A stretch of 64,000 bases of DNA. Origin: Pseudomonadota bacterium. Its GTDB lineage: Bacteria; Pseudomonadota; Gammaproteobacteria; Burkholderiales; Ferrovaceae. The stretch spans positions 1-64,000 of the forward strand of contig JAGWIJ010000001.1 in assembly GCA_028873535.1 (NCBI GenBank), given 5' to 3'. Under the pieces are notes generated by a model that made no database searches, was not told the origin of the DNA, and saw only the letters and a program-made list of their open reading frames with translations. Shown here piece after piece: positions 35,489 to 43,945 of the stretch (within the stretch, counting starts at the first letter, position 1; every line of letters begins with the position of its first letter). The translations under genes were made by a program, and so were the position numbers.

Positions 35489-35512
35489 CGACAGGGCTCC
35501 AGCGCTTCCCGC

Positions 35513-36025
35513 TCAGGCGGTCGCGACTTCGGATTGGATGGCGGTTTCGGGATTGCTCAGGCCCATTTCCGGACCTTCGAGCAGGCAGGCGATGTCGACC
35601 AGGATCACCATGCGATCCTCCAGGGCGCCGAGCCCGAGCAGGTACTCGGTGCCCAGCGTGGACGAGAATTCGGGCGCCGGCCGGATCTGCTCGGCACGCA
35701 GCGTCATCACGTCAGACACGCTGTCGACGACGATCCCCACGATGCGCGTGCCGATGTTCAGGATGATCACCACCGTGAAAGCGTCGTAGCGCGGCTCGCT
35801 CAGCCCGAAGCGGATGCGCAGGTCGACGATGGGTACGATGTGTCCACGCAGGTTGATCACGCCCCTGATGAATTCCGGCGTGTTGGCGATATGCGTGACG
35901 GCATCGTAGCCCCGGATCTCCTGCACCTTCAGGATATCGATGCCGTATTCCTCGCGACCCAGCGTGAAGGTGAGGAACTCGCGGGCAGAGCCCGCAATGG
36001 CGGAATTGTCGAAGGCGGTTTCCAT
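35513..36025 (-). CDS. cheW: Chemotaxis coupling protein CheW
   Basis: Scaffold of 170 residues that links receptors to CheA. The single CheW (SH3-like) domain shows [21 protein letters not shown] at the N-terminus, [19 protein letters not shown] in the middle and [10 protein letters not shown] then [15 protein letters not shown]. Length and motif spacing are normal. It is followed 24 bases later by the receptor gene, and cheA lies 20 bases upstream in the same direction. Confidence 0.96.
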   Translation of the reverse strand: METAFDNSAIAGSAREFLTFTLGREEYGIDILKVQEIRGYDAVTHIANTPEFIRGVINLRGHIVPIVDLRIRFGLSEPRYDAFTVVIILNIGTRIVGIVVDSVSDVMTLRAEQIRPAPEFSSTLGTEYLLGLGALEDRMVILVDIACLLEGPEMGLSNPETAIQSEVATA

Positions 36026-36045
36026 GGCAATCGTCCCGGTGGCAA

Positions 36046-38004
36046 TCAGTGACGTGTGGCGTGCTGCACCAGCGCGTCGGTATCGAGGATGAAGGCGACG
36101 CGACCGTCGCCCAGGATCGTGGCGCCCGAAAATCCTTCGGTGCGCCGGAAATTGGTTTCCAGACTCTTGATGACGAACTGCTGCTGTCCGATCAGGGCAT
36201 CGACCGACAGCGCGATGCGGCGTTTGCCGTCATCGAGCAGCACCAGGATGCTGTCCTGCACGCCATGGCTGCGCGCCGGAATGTTGAGCACCTGATGCAG
36301 CTTGACCACCGGCAGGTAGGCGCCGCGCACCTCCACGACCTCGTCGTGTCCGCCGATGGTGCGCAAGGCACCCTGCTGCGGCTGCATCGATTCCGAGATC
36401 GCGGCCAGGGGCAGCACGAAGACTTCCTCGCCGACAGCGACCGACATGCCGTCCAGGATGGCGAGCGTGAGCGGCAGGCGGATGGTGATCCGCGTGCCCT
36501 GTCCCGCCTCGCTGCGGATCTCGACCCGCCCACCCAGGCTCTGGATGTTGCGCTTGACCACATCCATGCCGACACCGCGGCCGGACACGTCGGTCACCTC
36601 GGCCGCGGTCGAAAAGCCCGGCGCAAAAATGAGGTCCCACACCTGTGCGTCGCTGGCATTGGCGTCGACCGGAATGCCGCGCTCGGCGGCCTTGGCGAGG
36701 ATCCGTTCGCGATTCAGGCCGGCACCGTCGTCCGACACCTCGATCACGATTGCACCGCCCTGATGGCAGGCGTGCAGGCGCACCAGGCCCGTCTCCGACT
36801 TGCCCTGGGCAAGACGGCGCTCGGCCGTCTCGATGCCATGGTCGATGCTGTTGCGCACCAGATGGGTCAGCGGATCGGCCAGCTTCTCGACCAGGGTCTT
36901 GTCGAGTTCGGTCTGCTCGCCGCTGATGCGCAGATCCACCTTCTTGCCGAGCTTGGCCGACAGGTCGCGCACCAGGCGCTGGAATCGGCTGAACACGGCA
37001 TTCATCGGGATCATGCGCATGGACATGGTCGCTTCCTGCAGATCGCGCGTGTTCCGCATCAGCTGGGTCATGCTGTTGAGCAGATTCTCGTGCGCGCTCG
37101 CATCCAGGGCCGCCATGCCCTGGGCCAGCATCGACTGCGTGATCACCAGTTCGCCGACCAGATTGATCAGCAGGTCGACCTTCTCGATGCCCACGCGGAT
37201 CGAATTGTCGTTCTCGCCACCCGTCTTGCGCCGCGGTGCGCGTGCCTGTGCCGCTTCTTCGGCGGCGTTGACCGGCGCGCGTGCGCTGCCGGGCGACACC
37301 GCCGCGGGCACACCGTCAGCGCCAGGCAGCGGCTGCGGGGGGGATGCTTCAGAGGGCGTGTCGAACAGGCCGAAGCTGTCGTCGACCTCGCCCGCAATCC
37401 CTGAATGTGCGAAGGCCCGGCCAGGCGCCGCTTCCGTGGGCTCGAACAGGCCAAAGCTGTCATCTTCGGCGGCAGGGTACGCCGTGGCTTCGAACAGGCC
37501 AAAGCTGTCATCCTCGGCCGCAGGGTCCGTCGTGGCTTCGAACAGGCCAAAACTCTCATCCTCCAGCGGCGCGCTCTCCGCGGCCTGCTCGCCCGGCCGA
37601 GGGGGCATGCCGGCATCGCCGTTCGTCAGGGCGTCGAGTTGAGCCCCGAGAGCGGCAATCCGCTCGGCGCCGGCCTCGCTGCCGTGCTGATGATGTTCGA
37701 CCAGCCCCAGCAGCGCATCACCGCTCGCCAGGAACACGTCAATCATCTCGGAACGCAGTTGGCGTTCACCCTTGCGGATGCCGTCGAGGATGTTCTCGAG
37801 CTTGTGCGTGAACGCGGCGATATCCGCGAAGCCGAAGGTCGCCGCGCCGCCCTTCACCGAGTGTGCAGCCCGGAAGATGGCGTTGAGTTCCTCGGCATCC
37901 GGCGCTGCCGGGTCGAGGTCAAGCAGCAGCCGTTCCATGGCGGCGAGGTGATCGCGCGCCTCGTCGAAAAACAGCTGATGAAATTGCGAGAGGTTCTTGG
38001 CCAT
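36046..38004 (-). CDS. cheA: Chemotaxis histidine kinase CheA lacking a P2 domain
   Basis: Receptor-coupled kinase of 652 residues. P1 (HPT) occupies about 1-125 with the phosphorylated His48 in [15 protein letters not shown] low-complexity linker of about 130 residues follows in place of the CheY-binding P2 domain and carries four copies of a D-(D/E)-S-F-G-L-F-(E/D) motif. Then come the P3 dimerisation helices, P4 with [20 protein letters not shown] and GRGVGMDVV, and the CheW-like P5 ending in [13 protein letters not shown]. The domain order is otherwise complete. It lies between cheY and cheW. Confidence 0.95.
   Translation of the reverse strand: MAKNLSQFHQLFFDEARDHLAAMERLLLDLDPAAPDAEELNAIFRAAHSVKGGAATFGFADIAAFTHKLENILDGIRKGERQLRSEMIDVFLASGDALLGLVEHHQHGSEAGAERIAALGAQLDALTNGDAGMPPRPGEQAAESAPLEDESFGLFEATTDPAAEDDSFGLFEATAYPAAEDDSFGLFEPTEAAPGRAFAHSGIAGEVDDSFGLFDTPSEASPPQPLPGADGVPAAVSPGSARAPVNAAEEAAQARAPRRKTGGENDNSIRVGIEKVDLLINLVGELVITQSMLAQGMAALDASAHENLLNSMTQLMRNTRDLQEATMSMRMIPMNAVFSRFQRLVRDLSAKLGKKVDLRISGEQTELDKTLVEKLADPLTHLVRNSIDHGIETAERRLAQGKSETGLVRLHACHQGGAIVIEVSDDGAGLNRERILAKAAERGIPVDANASDAQVWDLIFAPGFSTAAEVTDVSGRGVGMDVVKRNIQSLGGRVEIRSEAGQGTRITIRLPLTLAILDGMSVAVGEEVFVLPLAAISESMQPQQGALRTIGGHDEVVEVRGAYLPVVKLHQVLNIPARSHGVQDSILVLLDDGKRRIALSVDALIGQQQFVIKSLETNFRRTEGFSGATILGDGRVAFILDTDALVQHATRH
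37363..37563 (-). repeat. Four-copy DDSFGLFE repeat in the CheA linker
   Basis: The motif occurs at CheA residues 148-156, 164-172, 180-188 and 207-214. The first three copies are spaced exactly 16 residues (48 bases) apart with a shared A-T-x-x-P-A-A-E spacer, so recent tandem duplication of a 48-base unit is likely. Confidence 0.85.
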
Positions 38005-38055
38005 CGGCAGGGGAAGTCCGGTTTACGGGGTGGATGGCTGCAAGGTGGCAGCCGG

Positions 38056-38418
38056 TCAGCCGATCAGCTTCTGCACCACCGCGACCAGCTTGACCGGATC
38101 GAAGGGCTTGACCAGCCAGCCAGTCGCGCCGGCCGCCTTGCCCTGCGCCTTCATCGCATCGCTGGTCTCGGTGGTCAGCACCAGGATCGGCGTGCTGCGA
38201 TGCTGAACCAGGCCGCGGATGTTCTTGATCATGGTCATGCCATCCATCTGGGGCATGTTCTGGTCGGTCAGCACCAGCTGGACCTGCGAGCCCTTGGCCT
38301 TGGCCAGGCCTTCGACGCCATTGGCGGCCTCGATGACGGCGTAGCCGGCATCTTTCAGCGTGTGCGTCACCAACTGGCGGATCGACGGGGAATCATCAAC
38401 AGCAAGAATGGTTTTCAT
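38056..38418 (-). CDS. cheY: Chemotaxis response regulator CheY
   Basis: Single receiver domain of 120 residues that carries the phosphoryl group from CheA to the flagellar motor. The acidic pair Asp8/Asp9, phosphoacceptor Asp52 in VLTDQNMPQMDG, a Thr at 82-83 and Lys104 in VKPFDP are intact. It starts with MKTILAVDDS. It lies between an upstream receptor gene (22 bases) and cheA (51 bases). Confidence 0.95.
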   Translation of the reverse strand: MKTILAVDDSPSIRQLVTHTLKDAGYAVIEAANGVEGLAKAKGSQVQLVLTDQNMPQMDGMTMIKNIRGLVQHRSTPILVLTTETSDAMKAQGKAAGATGWLVKPFDPVKLVAVVQKLIG

Positions 38419-38440
38419 GGCTTGAGCGCTTCACTCGGTT

Positions 38441-40654
38441 TCAATTCAGGGAAAACAAGGACACTGCGTCCACCAGGGCACTCGCCTGTTCTTCAAGGCT
38501 TTGTGCGGCTGCGGTGGCCTCTTCGACCAGCGCGGCGTTCTTTTGCGTGGTGTCGTCTATTTCACTAACGGCAGTTGCCAGCTTTTCCACACCCAGACTC
38601 TGTTCACCGGAAGCCGTTGCGATTTCCGAAACGTATCCCGTCACCGAGCGGAAGCTGTCCACCACTTTGCGGATCGTGTCACCGGTGTCATTCACCAGGG
38701 TAGCGCCGTGATCGACGTGTTCCCCCGAACTGCTGATCAGCGCTTTGATTTCGCGCGCCGCTTCGGCGCTGCGTTGGGCGAGGTTGCGCACCTCGGCGGC
38801 CACCACGCTGAAGCCGCGCCCTTCCTCGCCGGCCCGCGCGGCTTCGACTGCTGCATTGAGCGCCAGGATGTTGGTCTGGAAGGCAATCGAATCGATCACC
38901 CCGACGATTTCACCGATCCTGCGGCTGGACTCCTGGATGGCGCCCATGCTGCGCACCAGTTCGTTCATCTGCTTGCCACCCTGCTCGGTGGTCTGTGCCG
39001 ACTGGCGCGCCAGTTCATTAGCCTGGTTCGCGTTGCTGGCGTTGCGGCGGGTGCTCGAATTGATTTCCTCGATGGCGCTGGCCATACCCTCGATGCCGCT
39101 GGCCTGGCGCTCGGTACGCAGTGAAAGGTCGTTGTTGCCTGACGCGATTTCGCGTGCAGCAATGTGGATCACGTGCGCCGCACCCTGGATCTGCCCGACC
39201 ACCTCGCGCAAGCGCTGCACGGTGGAGTTGGCGTCGTCGCGCAAGGTTGCCAGCGTGCCCTGGTAATCCCCCTGCATGGCCACATTGAGATCGCCACGTG
39301 CCACCGCACCCAGCACGCGCCCCAGCTCGCTCATGCCCGAAGCGGTGTTCTGCATCAGGCCGTTCAGCATGTTGACGAGATCAAGGTAGAAGCCCTGCTT
39401 GCCGTCGGCATCCAGCCGCTTTTCATAGTTGCCGCTGGCTGCCGCCGCGATCAGGTCCTTGAGTTCCTGCTCGACCCGGAGTTGCTCGGTGCGATCCACC
39501 CATTCGCCAACCGTGCCGATCTTGCGACCGTCGGCATCCAGGATGGGATTGGTCACCACGTCGAAGGTGCGCCCGCCGATGTCCATGCGCGTCGATACCG
39601 CGCTGTTGAGGTTGCGCAAACGTACCAGTGCAGCCTGCGGGTCGGCGTAGAAGATCCCGATCGAGCGACCGATCACGGTATCGACGCTGAAATCGGGGAT
39701 GGTCTGCCGCAATCGTGGCGTGACCTCGTGCAGGGTCGCGCGCAGCGCCTGGTTGATGTAGATGATGGTGCCTTCATTGTCGACGATGCGCACATTGGTG
39801 CGCGCGCAGTCGAGTGCGCTCAGGATGCGCTGGTTGCCGAGCAGCACCGCGTGCTCCGCGTCGTGCCGCTCGCGCAGGTTCTGGCACATGCGGCCCAGCG
39901 CCTGCAGCATGCGTGCCGGTTCATCGTTCCCGTCGGCATGCATGTTGCGGCTGAGATCCCCTGCTGCCACGGCATCGGCGAATTCCGCCGCCTGGCGCAG
40001 GCGCGTCGTGATCTGTGCCGCCAGCACCCAGCCCAGACCGATCAGCAGGCCACTGATGCCGATCAGCCACGGCGCCAGGTGGCGCACGTCGGCCCAGAAT
40101 GCCGCATCGACGTCGTCGACGTAGACGCCCGAACCGACGATCCAGCCCCAGGACGCCAGGCCCTTGACGTAGGAGATCTTGGGCACCGGAGCCTCGGAGC
40201 CGGGGCGCGGCCAGACGTAGCGGATGTAGCCGCTGCCATTCCGGCGCACCATGTCGGCGATTTCGACAAACAGGGCCTTGCCTTCCGGTGTGCGCATGGC
40301 CGCCAGGTTCTGCCCGTTGAGTTCGGGCTTGGTGGGATGCACCACCATGCGCGGCTCGGCATCGTTGATCCAGAAATATTCCTTGGCGCCGTAGCGCGCC
40401 GCATTCACGGCGGCGATGGCACGCGTGCGTGCCTCCTGCTCGCTGATGGCGCCGGAGGCAGCCTGGCGCTGATAAAGATCGAGCGTTGACCACATCGACT
40501 CGACGGCGGCGGCAACGGCGTTCTTGCGTTCCTCCAGCAGGCGCTCGCGCTTGCCCTCCAGCATCAGCAGGCTGACTGCCAGCACCGCCAGGACACACGA
40601 CGCAATCAGGAGGGAGAGTTTCGCGCGCAGGCTGACGCGATTCAGGAGAGACAT
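38441..40654 (-). CDS. Methyl-accepting chemotaxis protein with single Cache domain
   Basis: Chemoreceptor of 737 residues and the first gene of the minus-strand operon. Membrane segments at about 13-33 and 190-213 enclose a single Cache 2-type ligand domain with YFWINDAEPRMVVHP and GWIVGSGVYVDDV. A HAMP, a PAS-like segment (about 285-405, with IVDNEGTIIYINQA) and the signalling domain with [20 protein letters not shown] follow. The C-terminus (VSLFSLN) has no CheR pentapeptide. Such Cache domains often bind small organic acids. ATG 40654 has a GGAG site; the frame extends to 40783 across the promoter. Confidence 0.93.
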   Translation of the reverse strand: MSLLNRVSLRAKLSLLIASCVLAVLAVSLLMLEGKRERLLEERKNAVAAAVESMWSTLDLYQRQAASGAISEQEARTRAIAAVNAARYGAKEYFWINDAEPRMVVHPTKPELNGQNLAAMRTPEGKALFVEIADMVRRNGSGYIRYVWPRPGSEAPVPKISYVKGLASWGWIVGSGVYVDDVDAAFWADVRHLAPWLIGISGLLIGLGWVLAAQITTRLRQAAEFADAVAAGDLSRNMHADGNDEPARMLQALGRMCQNLRERHDAEHAVLLGNQRILSALDCARTNVRIVDNEGTIIYINQALRATLHEVTPRLRQTIPDFSVDTVIGRSIGIFYADPQAALVRLRNLNSAVSTRMDIGGRTFDVVTNPILDADGRKIGTVGEWVDRTEQLRVEQELKDLIAAAASGNYEKRLDADGKQGFYLDLVNMLNGLMQNTASGMSELGRVLGAVARGDLNVAMQGDYQGTLATLRDDANSTVQRLREVVGQIQGAAHVIHIAAREIASGNNDLSLRTERQASGIEGMASAIEEINSSTRRNASNANQANELARQSAQTTEQGGKQMNELVRSMGAIQESSRRIGEIVGVIDSIAFQTNILALNAAVEAARAGEEGRGFSVVAAEVRNLAQRSAEAAREIKALISSSGEHVDHGATLVNDTGDTIRKVVDSFRSVTGYVSEIATASGEQSLGVEKLATAVSEIDDTTQKNAALVEEATAAAQSLEEQASALVDAVSLFSLN

Positions 40655-40697
40655 TGAGCGGCTCCAGTGGCAGGGAGTAAAGACGGTGGCCATGGGA

Positions 40698-40724
40698 TCT
40701 ACGGCACGGTGGCGCGAATCTTCA
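40698..40724 (-). promoter_or_regulatory. Candidate FliA promoter of the mcp-che operon
   Basis: On the minus strand TGAAGATT (40724-40717) is followed after exactly 11 bases by GCCGTAGA (40705-40698). The spacing equals that of the cheR promoter candidate. The -10 box is a partial match. It lies 44 bases from the receptor start. Confidence 0.45.
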
Positions 40725-40748
40725 ACAAATATCAGTCCTGCCTGCGCG

Positions 40749-40780
40749 CAAAAAAAAACCACGGACCGAAGTCCGTGGTT
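40749..40780 (-). terminator. Strong rho-independent terminator of the DUF5666 gene
   Basis: On the minus strand AACCACGGAC and GTCCGTGGTT form a perfect 10-base stem around a TTCG loop, followed by a run of Ts (the A run at 40750-40758 on the plus strand). It ends the transcript of the DUF5666 lipoprotein gene just before the promoter of the mcp-che operon. Confidence 0.9.
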
Positions 40781-40795
40781 CATTGGCCTGTCAGG

Positions 40796-40820
40796 CCCCC
40801 GCCGCCAGAGGCGGCGGGGG
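40796..40820 (-). terminator. Second GC hairpin ahead of the terminator
   Basis: CCCCCGCCGCC and GGCGGCGGGGG form a perfect 11-base stem around a 3-base loop, 18 bases after the DUF5666 stop. It has no T tract of its own. It probably protects the 3' end or assists the downstream terminator. Confidence 0.5.
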
Positions 40821-40837
40821 ACTCAGTCCGAAGGCGC

Positions 40838-42538
40838 TCAGTCGCCGTGCATGGGGTTGTTGCCGAAATCCTTGATCGTGCTGGCGCTCACCCCGGTCAC
40901 GCTGCTGCCGGTGAGCGTCTCGCTGCCAGTCACAAGCACGAAGTCCCCGACTGCGATCGACGCCGCAGTGCCGGCCATGCCGGTGACCGTGGTGCCGCTG
41001 CCGACCGCGACGGTGAGGCCGTCGACCTGCAGGCTGCTGCCGGTGCCCAAAGCGCCGGTGACCACCCCGCCCAGGCGGACGTTGCTGGTGGGCGCGACCA
41101 CCTCAAGGGCCACCGCATGGAAGGTTGCCGGGGTGGTGCTGGTGTCCTGATAACCCACCACCACCACACTCGGGCCGCTCAGACCATTGAGGTAGCTGCC
41201 CGCCGTCATCACGTTGAAGGGATTGCTGCCGGACATCATGCTCATCGATGCCGTGCGATCGATGAAGCGCGTGTGTGCATCCAGCACCACATGAGTCCCC
41301 AGGATGGACAGGTCATACGGCGCGGCGCTGCCGGTCACGGCCCCGCTGACCAGGGTGTCCTGGATCAGGAAGGGAGTGCCCTGCTGCGCGTGGCTTTCCT
41401 CGGTGCTGATCGAGGTGGCCGTGATGCTGAGATCGCTGTTGACCGTGCCCAGCACTTCCACGCGGTCGCCCGCCGCCGGCAACGTCAGGCCGCTGCCAAC
41501 CTGGATGGTGACGCCATCCAGGGTGAAGGTTGCCGGCGTCGCGGTGCTGACCACATTGGCGGCCAGTCCCTCGAGTTCAACGGTAGAACCACTGGTCAGG
41601 GTGGCGGCATGGCGCGCCATCATGACGTCGGGCTTGAAAGCCACGTTGATGGCAGCGGGACCGCACGTGATGGTCGGCATGGCCGAGCCACGCGCGGCGA
41701 TCAGGGCGCCAGCGCTGAAGGCGCAGCTGCCCGCCGCAGTGCAGGCAACGGAAGGGTCAAGGCTCAGGCCCCCCATCATGAAGCTTGCCGGCGGCGTGCC
41801 CATGCCCACGGCCGTGACACTGCCTTCAGCCTTGAACACCGGCGTGGCCCCGGCGTCCAGGAAGCGCACCAGCGTGGCCTGGATGGTCGAGGCGCCGCTG
41901 CTGCTGGTGCTGAGCAGGCCGAACACCTGCGCATAGCGGCCGGGCGTGAAGGTGCTGCCGCCGCCCTGGTTCTGGAAGCCGCTGCCCGAAACCGCACACG
42001 ACTGGTCGGTCGCCAGCAGTTGGCTCTGGGCCGTGATGGCCGTGCACGTGCTGGCGCTGACACAGGCACGGTCATCGCGGAACACCGTGCTGCTGGAGAG
42101 GGCAACCGTCTGCCCCATGATCTGCAGGGTGCCGGCGCTCGTGTTCGAAGCGTCGATGTAACCGCGCGCCAGCGGATGGATATGGATTTCGCCGGCATGC
42201 GGAGCAGCCGAACTGCTGTCGTCAGCGGCTTTCACGTCCACGGTCATGCCGACTGTCAGACCGTTGCTGCTGGCGTTGGTGTTGCTGAGGGTGGCCGTGC
42301 TGCTGTTGCTGACGTCGTCATCGAACACCTTGGCCGATGCCGTGCTGAACTCGTGCCCGTTCACGAACACGCTGCCAAACGCGGTCAGCGTGCCCGAGGA
42401 CGTGGATCGGGCTGCGGCGGCCGTGGCGGCCGGCGCGCTGCTGGTGGCGGAACTGCCGCTGCCGGAACCGCCGCCACAGGCGGCTAGCACCAGCGCAGTC
42501 GTCATACAGATCACTGCATGGTTAGTGGTCAATCGCAT
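40838..42538 (-). CDS. DUF5666-repeat lipoprotein
   Basis: Protein of 566 residues with a lipoprotein signal: MRLTTNHAVICMTTALVLAAC, the lipobox LAAC giving Cys21. A Gly/Ser-rich linker follows. The rest is a series of short beta domains with repeated patterns such as TLTAFGSVFVNGHEF, DRVEVLGTV and SDLSITATSI, typical of the DUF5666 (OB-like) family found in beta- and gammaproteobacteria. Cys pairs in the middle (ACVSASTC, ACTAAGSC) may form disulfides. A GAGGAGA site precedes the ATG. Surface or periplasmic location is likely; no function is known. Confidence 0.8.
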   Translation of the reverse strand: MRLTTNHAVICMTTALVLAACGGGSGSGSSATSSAPAATAAAARSTSSGTLTAFGSVFVNGHEFSTASAKVFDDDVSNSSTATLSNTNASSNGLTVGMTVDVKAADDSSSAAPHAGEIHIHPLARGYIDASNTSAGTLQIMGQTVALSSSTVFRDDRACVSASTCTAITAQSQLLATDQSCAVSGSGFQNQGGGSTFTPGRYAQVFGLLSTSSSGASTIQATLVRFLDAGATPVFKAEGSVTAVGMGTPPASFMMGGLSLDPSVACTAAGSCAFSAGALIAARGSAMPTITCGPAAINVAFKPDVMMARHAATLTSGSTVELEGLAANVVSTATPATFTLDGVTIQVGSGLTLPAAGDRVEVLGTVNSDLSITATSISTEESHAQQGTPFLIQDTLVSGAVTGSAAPYDLSILGTHVVLDAHTRFIDRTASMSMMSGSNPFNVMTAGSYLNGLSGPSVVVVGYQDTSTTPATFHAVALEVVAPTSNVRLGGVVTGALGTGSSLQVDGLTVAVGSGTTVTGMAGTAASIAVGDFVLVTGSETLTGSSVTGVSASTIKDFGNNPMHGD

Positions 42539-42789
42539 GAGTTCTCTCCTCAAGCCGTGGGCCTTGTTGATTCGGCGTACGAAGCCGCGGACATGCGCGG
42601 CATCGCATCGTGCCGGATTGTAAACACGAAACCCGGTGCGAGGGATAGTTTCCCACGCCATTTACATCAATTTTCACCTTCCAGAAACTGGCACTGAATC
42701 CATTTATCACTCATAATTCATGCATCAACAGGGCATTTCTCCTGTTTCACTTAATATATTGAGCCGCGCCGAACGGTTCGGGACAAACC

Positions 42790-43176
42790 ATGAAAAAGAT
42801 GCTGGATGGCCTCTATGTCGTGCTTGGTACCCTGTTCATGTTCGGCCTGCCATCGGCAGCCCTGGCACTGTCCGCCTGGTTTGGAGATGGCGTGATCGCC
42901 ATGCTGCACACCAGTTCCTCGGCGATGCACTCCATCACTTTCCAGCTCGAAGCCATGGCCATCGTGTTCGGAACCAGCGCCGGCGGACTCGCCGCAGCCC
43001 TGGCACTCTTCACTGCCCTGTGGCTGGGTGCACGCACTGTCAAGCATATGGCCGAACGCATGGCGGAGGCGCCGGCGCCGCGCGTCAGCGCCGCCACGCG
43101 CACGCCGGAAGCGGCAACGGTCGGCCGCATCGACCATTCCGGCACCCACCAGCGGCGCCGTCAGCGCGCCGCCTGA
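42790..43176 (+). CDS. Small inner-membrane protein, unrecognised
   Basis: Protein of 128 residues with two membrane helices (about 7-30 and 55-80) separated by a short polar loop with HTSSSAMHSI. A basic cytoplasmic tail rich in Arg, Ala and Thr ends RRRQRAA. No family is recognised. The codon pattern is like its neighbours and the frame is closed well before the convergent carbonic anhydrase (16-base gap), so it is probably real. No clear ribosome-binding site is seen. The AT-rich 42539-42789 stretch holds the divergent promoter region. Confidence 0.55.
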   Translation: MKKMLDGLYVVLGTLFMFGLPSAALALSAWFGDGVIAMLHTSSSAMHSITFQLEAMAIVFGTSAGGLAAALALFTALWLGARTVKHMAERMAEAPAPRVSAATRTPEAATVGRIDHSGTHQRRRQRAA

Positions 43177-43192
43177 ACGCCCTCCCCTCGAC

Positions 43193-43858
43193 TCAGCCGC
43201 CGGCGCTGTAGCGCCGCGGCACGGCCAGGGTCGCGGCCGAGATCTGCTCCTCGCTGAGTTCCGGCGATGCGATCGAGAGCCCCAGATCGTGCACCACTCC
43301 GTCCGCCAGCCCGTAGCACCAGGCATGCACGGTCACCGACTGGCCCCGGGCCCAGGCATCCTGAAGCACCGTGGTGCGCGTCGTGTTCATCACCTGTTCC
43401 AGCACGTTGAGTTCGCACAGTGCATCGAGGCGCGTCTCAGGCGGCAGGCTCTCCAGCAGCCCGGCATGCTTGTACTTGACATCCTGCACGTGCCTCAGCC
43501 AGTTGTCGCTGAGACCCAGGCGGCGATCCACCAGCACGCAATGGACGCCGCCGCAGCCGTAGTGCCCGACCACCATGATGTGGCGCACCTGCAGCACATC
43601 GACCGCGAACTGCATCACCGACAGGGCATTCAGGTCGCTATGGTTGATGACGTTGGCCACGTTGCGATGCACGAACAGCTCGCCTGGCAGCAGCCCCACG
43701 ATTTCATTGGCCGGAACCCGGCTGTCCGAACAGCCGATCCACAGGTATTCGGGCGCCTGCTGGCGCGACAGGGTGGGAAAAAATTCCGGATCGCTGCGTC
43801 GGATATCATCCGACCAGCGGCGGTTGTTCTCGAACAGATGCTGGAGATCAGCGCTCAT
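43193..43858 (-). CDS. can: Beta-class carbonic anhydrase
   Basis: Zinc enzyme of 221 residues that interconverts CO2 and bicarbonate. The zinc ligands are the Cys in WIGCSDSRV and the His and Cys in VVGHYGCGGVHC; the Asp-Arg dyad is in CSDSR. VHRNVANVI and the HDLG-containing C-terminus are typical of the Can/CynT branch. The ATG at 43858 (MSADLQ) matches the family N-terminus and is preferred to a TTG at 43879. It is divergent from the TAXI gene, with 87 bases between them. Confidence 0.93.
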   Translation of the reverse strand: MSADLQHLFENNRRWSDDIRRSDPEFFPTLSRQQAPEYLWIGCSDSRVPANEIVGLLPGELFVHRNVANVINHSDLNALSVMQFAVDVLQVRHIMVVGHYGCGGVHCVLVDRRLGLSDNWLRHVQDVKYKHAGLLESLPPETRLDALCELNVLEQVMNTTRTTVLQDAWARGQSVTVHAWCYGLADGVVHDLGLSIASPELSEEQISAATLAVPRRYSAGG

Positions 43859-43945
43859 GGGTGTCGTTGATGTCGTCAAAGGAGAAACGCGAAGCTACCC
43901 GGACTTGCGTTTCGAGTCCATCGCCCGCACTCTGCGCTGTCCCCG

